A stretch of DNA of 64,000 bases from CAZHTS01 sp964535315 (GCA_964535315.1 CAZHTS010000005.1:1-64000); one strand, 5' to 3'; shown: positions 7,875 to 17,298, counted from the first letter of the stretch. The notes: generated from the letters alone by a model not told the origin. Program-made: numbers and translations.

Positions 7875-8965
7875 TCCCCCAACCCAATCTCCCCGACACT
7901 CACATTCTGGAAGCCACCCAACAGACCTGGGGGCTGGCATTACAACCGGCCGGTTGCCCGAGGTGTCATCAGGCCTACCTCGTGCCGGGCAATCAAATCG
8001 GGCAGGCCTGCCCGGGCTGCGGACAGGCGCGCCTGGAACCGCAGCCGGTGATCCTGCGCAATGAACCACCCGAGTTATTGGTGCCATTCAATCAGGGCCA
8101 CAGTGCACTGGCAGGTCTGTTCAAACGCTTCACCGAAGGCGTCTGGCTGCACAGCGACGACTTTACCCCGCAACACCTGCTCCAACGCGCCCGCCCGATC
8201 TACTGGCCCATGTGGCTGGTTGACGGTGACCTGAGCGGCGACTGGCAGGCCGAAGTCGGGTACGACTATCAGGTGAAAAGCTCGCAAGAATCGTACGACT
8301 CGGGCAACTGGCGCACCCGTGAACTGATCGAAACCCGCATCCGCTGGGAGAAACGCCTGGGACAGATGCGTCGCCATTACAACAACGCCGCCGCTCCGGC
8401 GCTCAACGAACACGAGGCGCTGGCGAGCGCCCTGGGGGCTTACGAGCTAAAAACCCAGCCCTATACGCCGCAGATGGTCGGAACAGCGCTGTTGCGTGTA
8501 CCGGATCTCAACCCGGAAAACGCCTGGCCGCTGGCGCAGGGCGCACTGCACAAATGCGCCGCCGACGAATGCCGCCAGGCCGCCGGCGCCCAACACGTAC
8601 GGGCATTCAGCATCCACGCCAGTTACGAGGCGCTCAACTGGACACAGTTGCTGCTGCCCATGTATGCATCCTTCTACACCGATGACGACGGCCGGCCGCA
8701 AATGGTGCTGGTCAACGGCCAGAATGGCCAGGTCTGCGGGCGCCGGCTGGCGTCACAGCGCAAGGGCTGGCAACTGGCAATGATCCTGGCAGCGGTCGCC
8801 GCCGTGCTGTTCCTGATCGGGCTGGCCGGCACCCTGCTGGGGGCGGTTATGCCGCCGCTGGTGGTGGTCGGCATAATCTTTATCATACTTGCGATTGCAC
8901 TGGGGTTGTTCGCCATCGTACCGGCGGTATGGCCCTGGCAGTGGAACCGCAAACAACGAGGCTGA
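7871..8965 (+). CDS. Zinc-ribbon membrane protein, paralogue 2 of 3
   Basis: A shorter paralogue (364 residues) of the preceding gene, with one zinc ribbon (Cys29/32, Cys47/50). It has the same core, including DLSGDWQAEVGYDYQ, which parallels ISDWKAEVGYERQ in paralogue 1, and the motif VLVNGQNGQVCG. Two C-terminal membrane helices end the protein. The start is the ATG at 7871, which shares bases with the upstream stop. The in-frame sequence before it belongs to the upstream gene in another frame. Paralogues 1 and 2 probably form a heteromeric membrane complex; this is inference from coupling and similarity. Confidence 0.75.
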   Translation: MIPQPNLPDTHILEATQQTWGLALQPAGCPRCHQAYLVPGNQIGQACPGCGQARLEPQPVILRNEPPELLVPFNQGHSALAGLFKRFTEGVWLHSDDFTPQHLLQRARPIYWPMWLVDGDLSGDWQAEVGYDYQVKSSQESYDSGNWRTRELIETRIRWEKRLGQMRRHYNNAAAPALNEHEALASALGAYELKTQPYTPQMVGTALLRVPDLNPENAWPLAQGALHKCAADECRQAAGAQHVRAFSIHASYEALNWTQLLLPMYASFYTDDDGRPQMVLVNGQNGQVCGRRLASQRKGWQLAMILAAVAAVLFLIGLAGTLLGAVMPPLVVVGIIFIILAIALGLFAIVPAVWPWQWNRKQRG

Positions 8966-8974
8966 TTATTCCCT

Positions 8975-9766
8975 ATGTTTGTCTTCTTATCTAAGACCCT
9001 GCCGGTGTTGGTCTATCCGGTCGGGTTGGTGAGCATTTTGCTGCTGGCAGCGCTGATCGTACGCCGTCCGCGGCTGGGGCGGGCGTTGCTTGCCGCCGCC
9101 CTGGCGTTAATTTTCATCAGCGGCAACCGCTGGGTGTCAACAAGCCTGGCCCGTTCGCTGGAGTGGCAATATCTACCCCCGGCCGAAACGCCTCACGCCG
9201 CAGCGATCGTGGTGCTTGGCGGCGCCACCGAACCGGGCGCCTACCCGCGCAGCGCCGCAGAGATCAACGGCGCCGGCGACCGGGTGCTGCACGCCGTGCG
9301 TCTGTACAAACAGGGCAAAGCGGAGCACATCCTGCTCAGCGGCGGCTATATCACCTGGCTAGAAGCGCGTTCCAGCACCCCGGCAGAAGAAATGGCCGAA
9401 ATCATGGAATTGATGGGCGTACCCCGTGAAGCGCTCTGGTTACAAACCCGTTCGCAAAACACCTACGAAGACGCCCTCTACAGCGCCGAAATGCTGCGCC
9501 AGAACAACATCGATCGCGTCTTACTCGTGACTTCGGCCATGCACATGCCCCGCTCGGTGGCCCTCTTCGAAAAACAGGGTATCCAGGTCGTTCCCATGCC
9601 CACCGATTACGGTGTGACACAGGCTGGCTGGGACGATCTTTTCACCCTGGATCATCCCTCAAAACTGTTCGATCTAATCCCTTCGGTGGGCGCCATCAGC
9701 CAGACCAGCAACGTCATGAAAGAATACATCGGCATGCTCATGTATCGGTGGAAAGGCTGGCTCTAG
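8975..9766 (+). CDS. DUF218 / YdcF-ElyC-SanA family membrane protein
   Basis: A 263-residue protein with two N-terminal membrane helices (about 8-30 and 34-52) followed by a Rossmann-like DUF218 domain. Conserved positions include AAIVVLGGATEPG, a HILLSGGY strand, a TRSQNTYEDA segment and VLLVTSAMHMPRS. Family members ElyC and SanA act in envelope integrity and undecaprenyl-carrier metabolism; the exact reaction is not established. It begins 9 bp after zinc-ribbon paralogue 2, so it is likely in the same operon. It ends 1 bp before the convergent lycopene cyclase stop. Confidence 0.85.
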   Translation: MFVFLSKTLPVLVYPVGLVSILLLAALIVRRPRLGRALLAAALALIFISGNRWVSTSLARSLEWQYLPPAETPHAAAIVVLGGATEPGAYPRSAAEINGAGDRVLHAVRLYKQGKAEHILLSGGYITWLEARSSTPAEEMAEIMELMGVPREALWLQTRSQNTYEDALYSAEMLRQNNIDRVLLVTSAMHMPRSVALFEKQGIQVVPMPTDYGVTQAGWDDLFTLDHPSKLFDLIPSVGAISQTSNVMKEYIGMLMYRWKGWL

Positions 9767-9767
9767 G

Positions 9768-10925
9768 CTATACCCGGCGCAGAAGGGCTAATTTGACAAC
9801 CGCCCGAATGAAAGGCCAGGGCTGCAATGAGGTGGTCAGCAGCAAGTTTTCGCGCCACGAGCCGGTCTCGTCCAGAAAACGAAAGATGCGGTCGATCGGG
9901 TTATTGCGAAACAGCGCGGTAAAAATCGGTTTGCTCAGTTCTCCGTGCCGGTAAAGAATCTGTAACAGAGCAGAATCGAACCAGCGATAACGCCACGGTC
10001 CGGCAGGCAAGGCAAATGGGTGGCGCCGGCTGACCAGCGAATCGACGATCGCCTGTGAATCCTGCAAGATACGGGTAAAAGCATAGCCGGTGGAAGGCTT
10101 CACCCGCCCGCCCTTCGTGCCGATGTGCAGGATGCGCAGACCATTGCGGCGCGCCAGCGGCTGATCGGTCATGGGAATGACGCCGCTCTCTTCGCTTAAC
10201 ACCGTATAAGTGGTGATCCCCAATACCTCTTCGATGTAGGTTTTGAGCCCGGCAACGTACTCTTCCTTTTGAAGGAGGTCGGCGGTGAAGAGCGTGTACT
10301 CAACCAGCGCGTGGCGGGGCGAAAAAGGCAGAACGTAGCAAAAACGCATTCCGCCCTTCTGTGGAGTGCGAAAATCGAACAGGGTGGCCTCCTCCGGGTC
10401 GAAACAATCCACCTCGCTCTCGATTTCCCAACCCAGAAAATGCTGCTGAATGTAATGGTAGCGCAGCGGATCGCGCTGCAAGTCCTGCGGCTGGAGAATG
10501 CTGTCGAAGACCCAACGCCCCTTATGCACCACGCCATCCACCCACACTTCGCCGCAGCCGGCCCCATCCCGCACCCGCTCGACAACCCCGCGGGCAAAGG
10601 TCACGTTGGGCGCATTGGACAGCCGCTCGCGGGTAAAACGGTAAAAATCAATACCCCGGATCATCTGGTAACAATAATCACCCAGGTCAAACGACCGTCT
10701 GAAATCATCGCTGACAAACGCCAGGCGCGACCAGCGATGATAAACGATTTCGTCGAACACCGTCGGGCTGCGCACCCAGGAACACCAGGTGCGGTCGTTG
10801 CGATCCTTGGCATCCTTTTCAACGATCAGGATCGAAGCCGCGTTCAGATCGCTTTGCACGAGATGATAGGCCAGGCTCAAACCGGCAGCCCCGCCACCCG
10901 CGATTACATAATCGTACGAACTCAT
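9768..10925 (-). CDS. Lycopene cyclase (CrtY/CrtL-type FAD flavoprotein)
   Basis: Cyclises the psi ends of lycopene to beta-type rings in carotenoid synthesis. The N-terminal dinucleotide fold has VIAGGGAAGLSLAYHL. The family signature NDRTWCSW follows near residue 43. The C-terminal half holds GTKGGRVKPSTGYAF. At 385 residues it has the normal length. The start is the ATG at 10925 with GAGG 6 nt upstream; a TTG two codons earlier is possible. No crtB, crtI or crtE lies in the window, so it is separated from the rest of the pathway. It interrupts the zinc-ribbon cluster on the opposite strand. Confidence 0.82.
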   Translation of the reverse strand: MSSYDYVIAGGGAAGLSLAYHLVQSDLNAASILIVEKDAKDRNDRTWCSWVRSPTVFDEIVYHRWSRLAFVSDDFRRSFDLGDYCYQMIRGIDFYRFTRERLSNAPNVTFARGVVERVRDGAGCGEVWVDGVVHKGRWVFDSILQPQDLQRDPLRYHYIQQHFLGWEIESEVDCFDPEEATLFDFRTPQKGGMRFCYVLPFSPRHALVEYTLFTADLLQKEEYVAGLKTYIEEVLGITTYTVLSEESGVIPMTDQPLARRNGLRILHIGTKGGRVKPSTGYAFTRILQDSQAIVDSLVSRRHPFALPAGPWRYRWFDSALLQILYRHGELSKPIFTALFRNNPIDRIFRFLDETGSWRENLLLTTSLQPWPFIRAVVKLALLRRV

Positions 10926-10965
10926 AGACAACCTCGCCTCACGCTGAAAATAGGGTTACTCTGTA

Positions 10966-10974
10966 TGATAAAAT
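10966..10974 (+). promoter_or_regulatory. Possible extended -10 for zinc-ribbon paralogue 3
   Basis: TGATAAAAT fits an extended -10 on the plus strand in the gap between the divergent cyclase and zinc-ribbon genes. The leader would be about 90 nt, and no clear Shine-Dalgarno precedes the ATG at 11074. Confidence 0.3.
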
Positions 10975-11073
10975 AGGCTCCTTCAGGACACAAGGGAAAA
11001 CAACTGGCAGAATTTTCTTTTTACCGGTAGAATTGAAACATCCTCCAGAAGTGAACGTTTCGGGTATTTATAT

Positions 11074-12357
11074 ATGGACTCTCAAAGTACTCGCGATCTA
11101 TTGGTACGCGGTGTGGCTGCTGCAAAAGCTGGCGAAGAACGCGAAGCGCGTTTCTTCCTGGAATGGCTGCTGCGCCTGGATCCGCCGCTGCACGACCGCA
11201 ATGAAGCCCTCTACTGGCTGAGCAAAGTGAGCAAGGACCCGGTCGAAAAACGCAGCCACCTGGAAAACATCCTGGCCTACGACCTGGGCGATGCCCGCGC
11301 CCGCCGCGAACTGGCCATCCTGAACGGCAAACTGAACGAAGCAGACATCATCGACCCCGACCGGCTACAACAAACCGCACCCGGCGAGCCCGCACAGGCC
11401 GGCGCACAACGCTTTGTCTGTCCCAACTGCGGCGGGCGCATGACCTTTCGCCCAGATGGCCAGTCACTGACCTGCGAATACTGCGACTCAAAGCAAACGT
11501 TAAAAAAGGAAGATCATCAGCACGCCGATGAGCAGGATTTTATCGTCGCCATGGCTACGGCCAAAGGTCACCTGCACCCGGTGACCTCAAAGGCATTAAC
11601 CTGCGAGGCGTGTGGCATTCACTTCGTACTGCCCCCCGAACGGGTCACCCTGACCTGCCCCTATTGCCAGTCGAACTATGTGGTCAGCAACGTAAAATCA
11701 CTCGAATACATGCAGCCCGATGGCATTATTCCCTTTCGGGTAAACGAACTCAAGGCGCGCTATGCCCTACGTGCCTGGTTGGAGCAGGACCCGCCCGAAG
11801 AACGCCCACGCGTTGCCCCCGGGCGTGGCCTATACATCCCCGTGTGGGTGTTCGACATCGGCGGGCAATCCGAATGGCGCTGCATGGTCGAACAAAACAA
11901 AACCCGGGTAGTGCATCGTAACTCACGCCCGGTACAATATCACGACATCCCCATTCTGGCCACACGCCGCTTCCCACCTGAACTGACCCCTGCGCTGCAA
12001 TCCTACGACTTGAGAAAGATTGTACGCTATGAACACGGCTACCTGGCCAACTGGCTGGCCGAGACCTATCAGGTGAACGTGGGAGATGCCTCGCTGCATG
12101 CGCGCAAAATCGCCCTGGAAAACGAGCAAAAAACCATTCCCGATATGATCACCGAGAGTTTCAGCGATCTAATCGTCAGTTCAGCGGCAATGCTGGTCGA
12201 GGCCTATCAACTGGTGCTCCTGCCCGTCTGGTTGACCCATTACATGGTAGAAAGCAAACGCTACGACGTGATGATCAACGGCCAAAACGGCCACGTATAC
12301 GGCGAGCGCCCGGAAAGAGGCCTGGTGAAATGGCTGGGGAAACTGTTCGGACGGTAG
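11074..12357 (+). CDS. Zinc-ribbon protein, paralogue 3 of 3, with helical N-terminal domain
   Basis: A 427-residue relative of the proteins at 6573 and 7871. It differs by an N-terminal TPR-like helical region (residues 1-85, alternating Ala/Leu/Glu helices) and by lacking the C-terminal membrane helices. Two zinc ribbons use Cys116/119 with Cys134/137, and Cys177/180 with Cys195/198. The core ends with the shared motif VMINGQNGHVYGERP. Function is unknown; the helical domain suggests a protein-interaction or adaptor role alongside the two membrane paralogues. No ribosome-binding site is evident before the ATG. Confidence 0.72.
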   Translation: MDSQSTRDLLVRGVAAAKAGEEREARFFLEWLLRLDPPLHDRNEALYWLSKVSKDPVEKRSHLENILAYDLGDARARRELAILNGKLNEADIIDPDRLQQTAPGEPAQAGAQRFVCPNCGGRMTFRPDGQSLTCEYCDSKQTLKKEDHQHADEQDFIVAMATAKGHLHPVTSKALTCEACGIHFVLPPERVTLTCPYCQSNYVVSNVKSLEYMQPDGIIPFRVNELKARYALRAWLEQDPPEERPRVAPGRGLYIPVWVFDIGGQSEWRCMVEQNKTRVVHRNSRPVQYHDIPILATRRFPPELTPALQSYDLRKIVRYEHGYLANWLAETYQVNVGDASLHARKIALENEQKTIPDMITESFSDLIVSSAAMLVEAYQLVLLPVWLTHYMVESKRYDVMINGQNGHVYGERPERGLVKWLGKLFGR

Positions 12358-12461
12358 CCTGATCAAGCAATTTGTCGCCAAAACAAAAAGCCAGTTCAGA
12401 CAGGGGATTCTTCCGGTCGCATTCCACAGTATAATACCGGAGAGGAGATCACAAACTGGCT

Positions 12462-14015
12462 ATGCGCAAGACACTCTACGTCACCGTCTTCTTTTCCGGC
12501 ATGACCACCCTGGCGGTGGAACTATCGGCCTCACGCCTGCTCGGCAACTTTTTCGGCACCAGCAACCTCGTGTGGGCCAGCATCATCGGCCTGATCCTGA
12601 TCTATCTGACCGCCGGTTACTTCCTCGGCGGTTATTGGGCCGACCGCTCCCCCCATTACAGCACCCTGTTTAAAATCCTGTGCTGGGGCGCTTTTAGCGT
12701 CGGACTCATCCCGCTTGCCTCTCGCCCCATCCTGCGCATGGCTGCAAACGCCTTTGATCAATTGCAACTTGGCGCCCTGGTCGGATCGTTTGTATCGGTC
12801 ATGATCCTCTTCATCATCCCGGTCACGCTCTTAGGCACCGCCTCACCTTTCGCCATCCGCCTCATGGCCGAAGACACCCAACAACTGGGGGGGCTCTCCG
12901 GGCGCATCTCGGCCATTTCAACCATCGGCTCTTTTATCGGCACATTTCTGCCCAGCCTGCTGCTCACCCCAACCATCGGTACCTATCGCACCTTCCTTAC
13001 CTTCTCCGGCCTGCTCTTGCTGGTGGCGCTGTATGGGTTGGGCCGCAGCACCGGCTGGAAAACGGTTCTATCCTATAGTTGGATGGCGGTCGTCATCCTG
13101 ATCCTGGCTTTGGTGGGAACGCGCGGCAGTGACAAAAACACCACCGGTATGATCTACGAAAGCGAATCCGCCTACAATTACATCCAGGTCATCCAGGAGG
13201 GTGAATACCGCATGCTGCGTCTCAACGACGGTCAGGGCGTACATTCAATCTATCACCCCACCAAACTGTCTTACGCCGGGCCTTGGGAACAGGTGCTGGT
13301 AGCTCCTTTTTTTAACCCCGCCCCGTATTCGCCCGCTCAGGTCAAACGCATGGCCATCGTGGGGCTGGCCGCCGGAACCACAGCCCGCCAGGCCACGGCC
13401 GTCTACGGCGATATTGCCATCGATGGCATCGAAATCGACCCCGAAATTGTGGCCGTCGGGCGCAAGTATTTCGACATGAACCAGCCTAACCTGAACGTCA
13501 TCACGCAAGACGGCCGCTGGGGCCTGGAACACAGCACGCAGCGCTACCAGATTATCAGCGTAGACGCCTACCGGCCGCCTTACATCCCCGCTCACCTGAC
13601 GACCCGCGAATTCTTTCAAATTGCCCGCCAGCACCTGAGCGACGATGGCGTGCTGGTGATTAACGTCGGCCGCGCCCCTTCCGACCGGCGCATGATCAAC
13701 GCATTGGGGGCAACCCTGGCGACCGTCTTCCCCACCCTGCATGTCGTCGATATCCCCAACACTTTCAATTCGGTCATCTTTGCCACCGCCCAACCCACCC
13801 ACAGCGATAACCTGCTCGCCAACTATCTGACATGGGGAACAAACGGCAAATTGCACCCGCTGCTGCGCCAGGCAATGGAAACCGCCATCGCCAACCGCCA
13901 ACCGCCCCCGCCGCCCGGCGTGGTGTTTAGCGACGATATCGCCCCGGTAGAATGGATCACCAACAATATGGTGCTTAATTTTCTCTTCTCTGGAAACATG
14001 GAGCAATTACAATGA
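12462..14015 (+). CDS. Membrane-fused spermidine-synthase-like protein
   Basis: A 517-residue fusion. The N-terminal part (about 1-215) has six to seven hydrophobic helices. The C-terminal half is a methyltransferase-fold domain of the spermidine synthase superfamily, with MAIVGLAAGTTARQA as the glycine-rich nucleotide loop, GIEIDPEIVAVGRKYF as the acidic strand and ISVDAYRPPYIP near the active site. Such fused proteins are common, but their substrates are largely unknown; a soluble-type spermidine synthase role is not proven. TATAAT at 12430-12435 may be the -10, and GGAGAGGAG lies rather far (about 15 nt) from the ATG. It overlaps the next gene by ATGA. Confidence 0.75.
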   Translation: MRKTLYVTVFFSGMTTLAVELSASRLLGNFFGTSNLVWASIIGLILIYLTAGYFLGGYWADRSPHYSTLFKILCWGAFSVGLIPLASRPILRMAANAFDQLQLGALVGSFVSVMILFIIPVTLLGTASPFAIRLMAEDTQQLGGLSGRISAISTIGSFIGTFLPSLLLTPTIGTYRTFLTFSGLLLLVALYGLGRSTGWKTVLSYSWMAVVILILALVGTRGSDKNTTGMIYESESAYNYIQVIQEGEYRMLRLNDGQGVHSIYHPTKLSYAGPWEQVLVAPFFNPAPYSPAQVKRMAIVGLAAGTTARQATAVYGDIAIDGIEIDPEIVAVGRKYFDMNQPNLNVITQDGRWGLEHSTQRYQIISVDAYRPPYIPAHLTTREFFQIARQHLSDDGVLVINVGRAPSDRRMINALGATLATVFPTLHVVDIPNTFNSVIFATAQPTHSDNLLANYLTWGTNGKLHPLLRQAMETAIANRQPPPPPGVVFSDDIAPVEWITNNMVLNFLFSGNMEQLQ

Positions 14016-14677
14016 AGATCTGGCTGAAAGCACTCATCACGCTCTTGACCATCGGTTTCGTGCTGACTGCCGCGGTGCGTACGTTGATCACCCCCCTCTA
14101 CGCCGAGGTAGAATATCGCATGCCCGGCTTCCCCGAGGACGATTACGGTTTTCGCTTCGAGGAACGCCTGTATTGGGCCAGAATTTCAATCGACTACCTG
14201 CTCAACAGCGAGAACATTTCCTTCCTGGCCGACCAACGCCTGGCTGACGGCCAGCCGTTATACAACGGGCGCGAATTGAGCCATATGCTCGACGTGAAAA
14301 AAGTGGTGCAAACGACGCTGTGGAGCGGCTATCTGATCGCCTGCGCCCTGGTCGGGCTGTGGGTCGTCGCTCGCCGGCAAAAGGCACCGGCCGACTTCTG
14401 GCAGGCAGTGGCGCGCGGCGGGCTGATAACAATCCTGCTGGTGGTCCTCGTGCTGATTGGGGTGGCGATCAGCTTCAATCAGTTGTTCACCACCTTTCAC
14501 GATATCTTCTTTGCCAGCGGTTCCTGGGTGTTCGAATATTCCGACACGCTCATCCGCCTGTTCCCCATCCGTTTCTGGCAGGATGCCTTCGCCGGCTTTG
14601 GGCTGTTGAGCCTGTTGTATGGCGGTCTGCTGGCCTGGCTGGGCCGGCGCCTGGCGCAGCGCAAAATCTTCTCGTAA
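14012..14677 (+). CDS. DUF1461 (TIGR01906/Lit-like) integral membrane protein
   Basis: A 221-residue, four-helix membrane protein of the DUF1461 family, related to the Lit lipoprotein intramolecular acyltransferase. The extracytoplasmic segment YNGRELSHMLDVK (about 88-100) matches the family signature YNxRExsHMxDV. A later FTTFHDIFFASGSW segment has the conserved His. The start overlaps the stop of the preceding fused-synthase gene, so the two are translationally coupled. A strong bidirectional terminator follows directly. Whether this member has Lit transacylase activity is unknown. Confidence 0.8.
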   Translation: MKIWLKALITLLTIGFVLTAAVRTLITPLYAEVEYRMPGFPEDDYGFRFEERLYWARISIDYLLNSENISFLADQRLADGQPLYNGRELSHMLDVKKVVQTTLWSGYLIACALVGLWVVARRQKAPADFWQAVARGGLITILLVVLVLIGVAISFNQLFTTFHDIFFASGSWVFEYSDTLIRLFPIRFWQDAFAGFGLLSLLYGGLLAWLGRRLAQRKIFS

Positions 14678-14681
14678 CCCA

Positions 14682-14713
14682 AAAAGAGCGCAGGCGTTGG
14701 CCTGCGCTCTTTT
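14682..14713. terminator. Bidirectional rho-independent terminator
   Basis: A 14-bp perfect stem, AAAAGAGCGCAGGC - GTTG - GCCTGCGCTCTTTT, lies between the convergent DUF1461 and ABC ATPase genes. The A and T runs serve both strands. Confidence 0.9.
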
Positions 14714-14737
14714 GATCGTGCAAAATCTGGACGGTGA

Positions 14738-15850
14738 TTAGCGAACCGCCACCGGATTCTCGGAATTCGCCGCCGGATCGAAGATATGGACGTTGTCCAT
14801 ATTGAAGACCACCTGCACCTGATTGCCAATCTGGAACCGGGTACGCGGGTCGACGCGGGCGACGAAATTATTCTTCCCGCTCACCAGATAGAGGAAGATT
14901 TCGTTACCCATCAACTCGGTGACATCCACCTTGGCTTCGACGGGGGAAGTATGGATACCCGACGGAACGAAGCTCGGATTGTGAATATCTTCAGGACGAA
15001 TGCCGAAGATCACCTGCCGCCCTTCGAGGGGCATGTAGGTAGCGGTCTTGTCTTCGGGCAGCTTGACGGCAAAGTCGCCGGTGTCGACGTACAACGCACC
15101 GCTGTCTTTGCGCAGCGCAGCCGGGAAGAAATTCATCGCCGGTGAGCCGATGAAACCTGCTACAAACAGGTTCGCAGGCCGATCGTAGAGATTCTGCGGT
15201 GTATCCAGCTGCTGCAAAACACCCTTATTCATTACCGCAATACGGCTCGCCATGGTCATGGCCTCCGTCTGGTCATGGGTAACGTAAATAAAGGTAGTTT
15301 GCAATCGCTGGTGTAACTTGCTGATCTCGGCGCGGGTCTGAACCCTCAGCTTGGCATCCAGGTTCGACAACGGCTCATCAAACAAGAAGACTTTCGGTTC
15401 GCGCACGATCGCACGACCCAGAGCCACACGTTGGCGCTGACCGCCAGACAGTTCGCGTGGACGACGCTTGAGCAACTGTTCGATCATCAGCGTCTGGGCG
15501 GCTTCTTCCACCCGGCGCTTGATCTCAGCCTTTGGCACCTTGCGCAGCTTGAGGCCGAAGGCCATGTTGTCAAACACGGTCATGTGGGGATACAGCGCGT
15601 ACGATTGGAACACCATGGCGATGTCGCGGTCTTTCGGGGCAACGTCGTTAACGACCTGGTCGCTAATCAGAATGCGCCCGGTGGAAACTTCTTCCAGACC
15701 GGCCAGGCAGCGCAAAGCAGTAGTCTTGCCACAGCCCGACGGCCCGACCAACACCAGGAATTCCTTGTCTTCAATTTTGATGTCGAGATCGTTTAATGCT
15801 ACAAAGTCCCCAAATCGTTTAAAAACATGATCATATGTTACGCCAGCCAT
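14738..15850 (-). CDS. Sugar ABC transporter ATPase (UgpC/MsmK/MalK type)
   Basis: ATP-hydrolysing subunit of carbohydrate importers of the CUT1 class, 370 residues. It has Walker A GPSGCGKT (36-43), signature LSGGQRQR, Walker B VFLFDEPLSNLDAKLR and switch THDQTEAMTM. A C-terminal TOBE/regulatory domain of about 130 residues is present, as in MalK. The start is the ATG at 15850 with AGGAGG 6 nt upstream; a GTG one codon earlier is less likely. It is the only sugar ATPase in the window and is the natural partner of the permeases at 20199 and 21891, which lack an ATPase of their own. Confidence 0.92.
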   Translation of the reverse strand: MAGVTYDHVFKRFGDFVALNDLDIKIEDKEFLVLVGPSGCGKTTALRCLAGLEEVSTGRILISDQVVNDVAPKDRDIAMVFQSYALYPHMTVFDNMAFGLKLRKVPKAEIKRRVEEAAQTLMIEQLLKRRPRELSGGQRQRVALGRAIVREPKVFLFDEPLSNLDAKLRVQTRAEISKLHQRLQTTFIYVTHDQTEAMTMASRIAVMNKGVLQQLDTPQNLYDRPANLFVAGFIGSPAMNFFPAALRKDSGALYVDTGDFAVKLPEDKTATYMPLEGRQVIFGIRPEDIHNPSFVPSGIHTSPVEAKVDVTELMGNEIFLYLVSGKNNFVARVDPRTRFQIGNQVQVVFNMDNVHIFDPAANSENPVAVR

Positions 15851-15998
15851 CACAATCCTCCTTCCGGAATGAGTATAGTGATTTGATTATAGCACCAGTT
15901 GCACAAAACGGGCAAACAAAAGCAAGCCGGATTCAGCGAGAAAACGCCTGAATCCTGTCCATCCTGCCAACCCCTGTTTGTCTCCTCTGGCGTATACA

Positions 15999-16024
15999 GG
16001 GCCGGCCTAAAAATCGGCCGGCCC
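15999..16024. terminator. GC hairpin after the minus-strand aminotransferase
   Basis: Nine-bp arms GGGCCGGCC / GGCCGGCCC with loop TAAAAATC, 25 bp past the aminotransferase stop. There is no U tract on the minus strand, so it may pause RNA polymerase or protect the 3' end rather than terminate alone. Confidence 0.4.
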
Positions 16025-16049
16025 CAAGACAAAACAAAAATGGTGAGAA

Positions 16050-17153
16050 TCAGGGTTTGAAATCAGCCAGTGCAGACACCACCTCATCGATGTCCGCCTC
16101 CGACAACACCGGCGACATATGGCCAATGCGAAAAACCTCATTCTTGAGCGAACCCAACCCGCCCGAAATTTGGATATGGTGTTCGTTGGCCAGATAGGTG
16201 ACAATCTTGCCGGTAGGCACGCCTTTGGGCCCGTAGGCGGCGGTCAACACCGGCGCCAGCATCCAATCCGGCGTAAACGGCGGCATACCGACGTTGCGCA
16301 ACCCATCGCGCAAACGCAGCGCCAGCCGGCGGTAGCGCTCCAGGCGGTTGGCAATCCCTTCGGCCAACAGTTGATCCAACGCGACGCGCAGGGCCGCGAT
16401 ATTGTTGGTTGCCATGGTCACCGGGAAAGGATGCCAGTCGGCCCAGTTATCCACATACCACTTCCATACCCGCAAATCGCCATACCAGCCGTGCGCTTTC
16501 TGCGGCACGCGGTCGATGAACTCCCAACCCCGCTGCCCGACGGCCACAGGGGCCAGTCCGGGCGGGGCGCCCAGGCACTTCTGTGAGGCCGAAGCGCACA
16601 GATCGATGCCCCAATCATCCATGGCCACCGTCAAACCGCCCAACGACGAAACCGCATCGACGAAGAAGATTCCCCCGTGCTGGCGTACGATCGGTCCGAT
16701 CTGCTCAACAGGGTTGACCACAGCCGTGGAAGTTTCCAGGTGAACGGCAATCGCGCCTTTGGCCTCGGGGTGAGCTGCGTAGGCGGCCTCGAAATCCTCG
16801 GCCTTCAGCGGGTAGCCCCACTCAGCCTGGACGGGGATGACCCGCAGCCCGTAGCCCTCGGCGATCCACTGCAAACGTTCTCCGAAGAAACCGTTTACCC
16901 CCACCAGCACCGTATCGCCGCTGCAAAAAGCAGAACCGATGCAGGCATCGATCGCCACCGTGCCCGAACCGTTCATCAGAAAAACGCTGCCCTGGGTCTG
17001 GAAGACGCCGCGCAAGAGCTCGATCGTCTCATTATAAAAAGCAGTGAAGGCAGGGCCATAATGCGCCACCACCGGCGCCCCCATCGCCGCCAGAACGGCT
17101 GGGTCCGGTTGTACCGGACCGGGGATCATCAACTTGAGCGAATTTTTCTCCAT
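16050..17153 (-). CDS. Class V aminotransferase (serine-pyruvate / alanine-glyoxylate type)
   Basis: A PLP enzyme of 367 residues. The N-terminus ends in the signature MIPGPVQPDPAVLAAM, typical of alanine-glyoxylate and serine-glyoxylate aminotransferases. PLP contacts are visible: Asp166 in FFVDAVSSLGG and the Schiff-base Lys192 in SASQKCLGAPPGL. It probably uses small amino donors such as Ser or Ala with glyoxylate or pyruvate; the substrate cannot be settled from sequence. It is divergent from the LacI regulator gene, with about 250 bp between start codons, but its promoter region lacks the LacI-type palindrome. Confidence 0.87.
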   Translation of the reverse strand: MEKNSLKLMIPGPVQPDPAVLAAMGAPVVAHYGPAFTAFYNETIELLRGVFQTQGSVFLMNGSGTVAIDACIGSAFCSGDTVLVGVNGFFGERLQWIAEGYGLRVIPVQAEWGYPLKAEDFEAAYAAHPEAKGAIAVHLETSTAVVNPVEQIGPIVRQHGGIFFVDAVSSLGGLTVAMDDWGIDLCASASQKCLGAPPGLAPVAVGQRGWEFIDRVPQKAHGWYGDLRVWKWYVDNWADWHPFPVTMATNNIAALRVALDQLLAEGIANRLERYRRLALRLRDGLRNVGMPPFTPDWMLAPVLTAAYGPKGVPTGKIVTYLANEHHIQISGGLGSLKNEVFRIGHMSPVLSEADIDEVVSALADFKP

Positions 17154-17298
17154 ACCTCTCCTTTCAAAGAAAGATGAGCCAGATAGGATTGCGCCCTCTC
17201 TCGCAACAAACGAGGCAGGGCGATTACGCCGCCTCCATCATAACACGGGACAAAACGGGCGAATAGTGAGACTCTTCCATGTTCTTTTGCCAGAGTCC

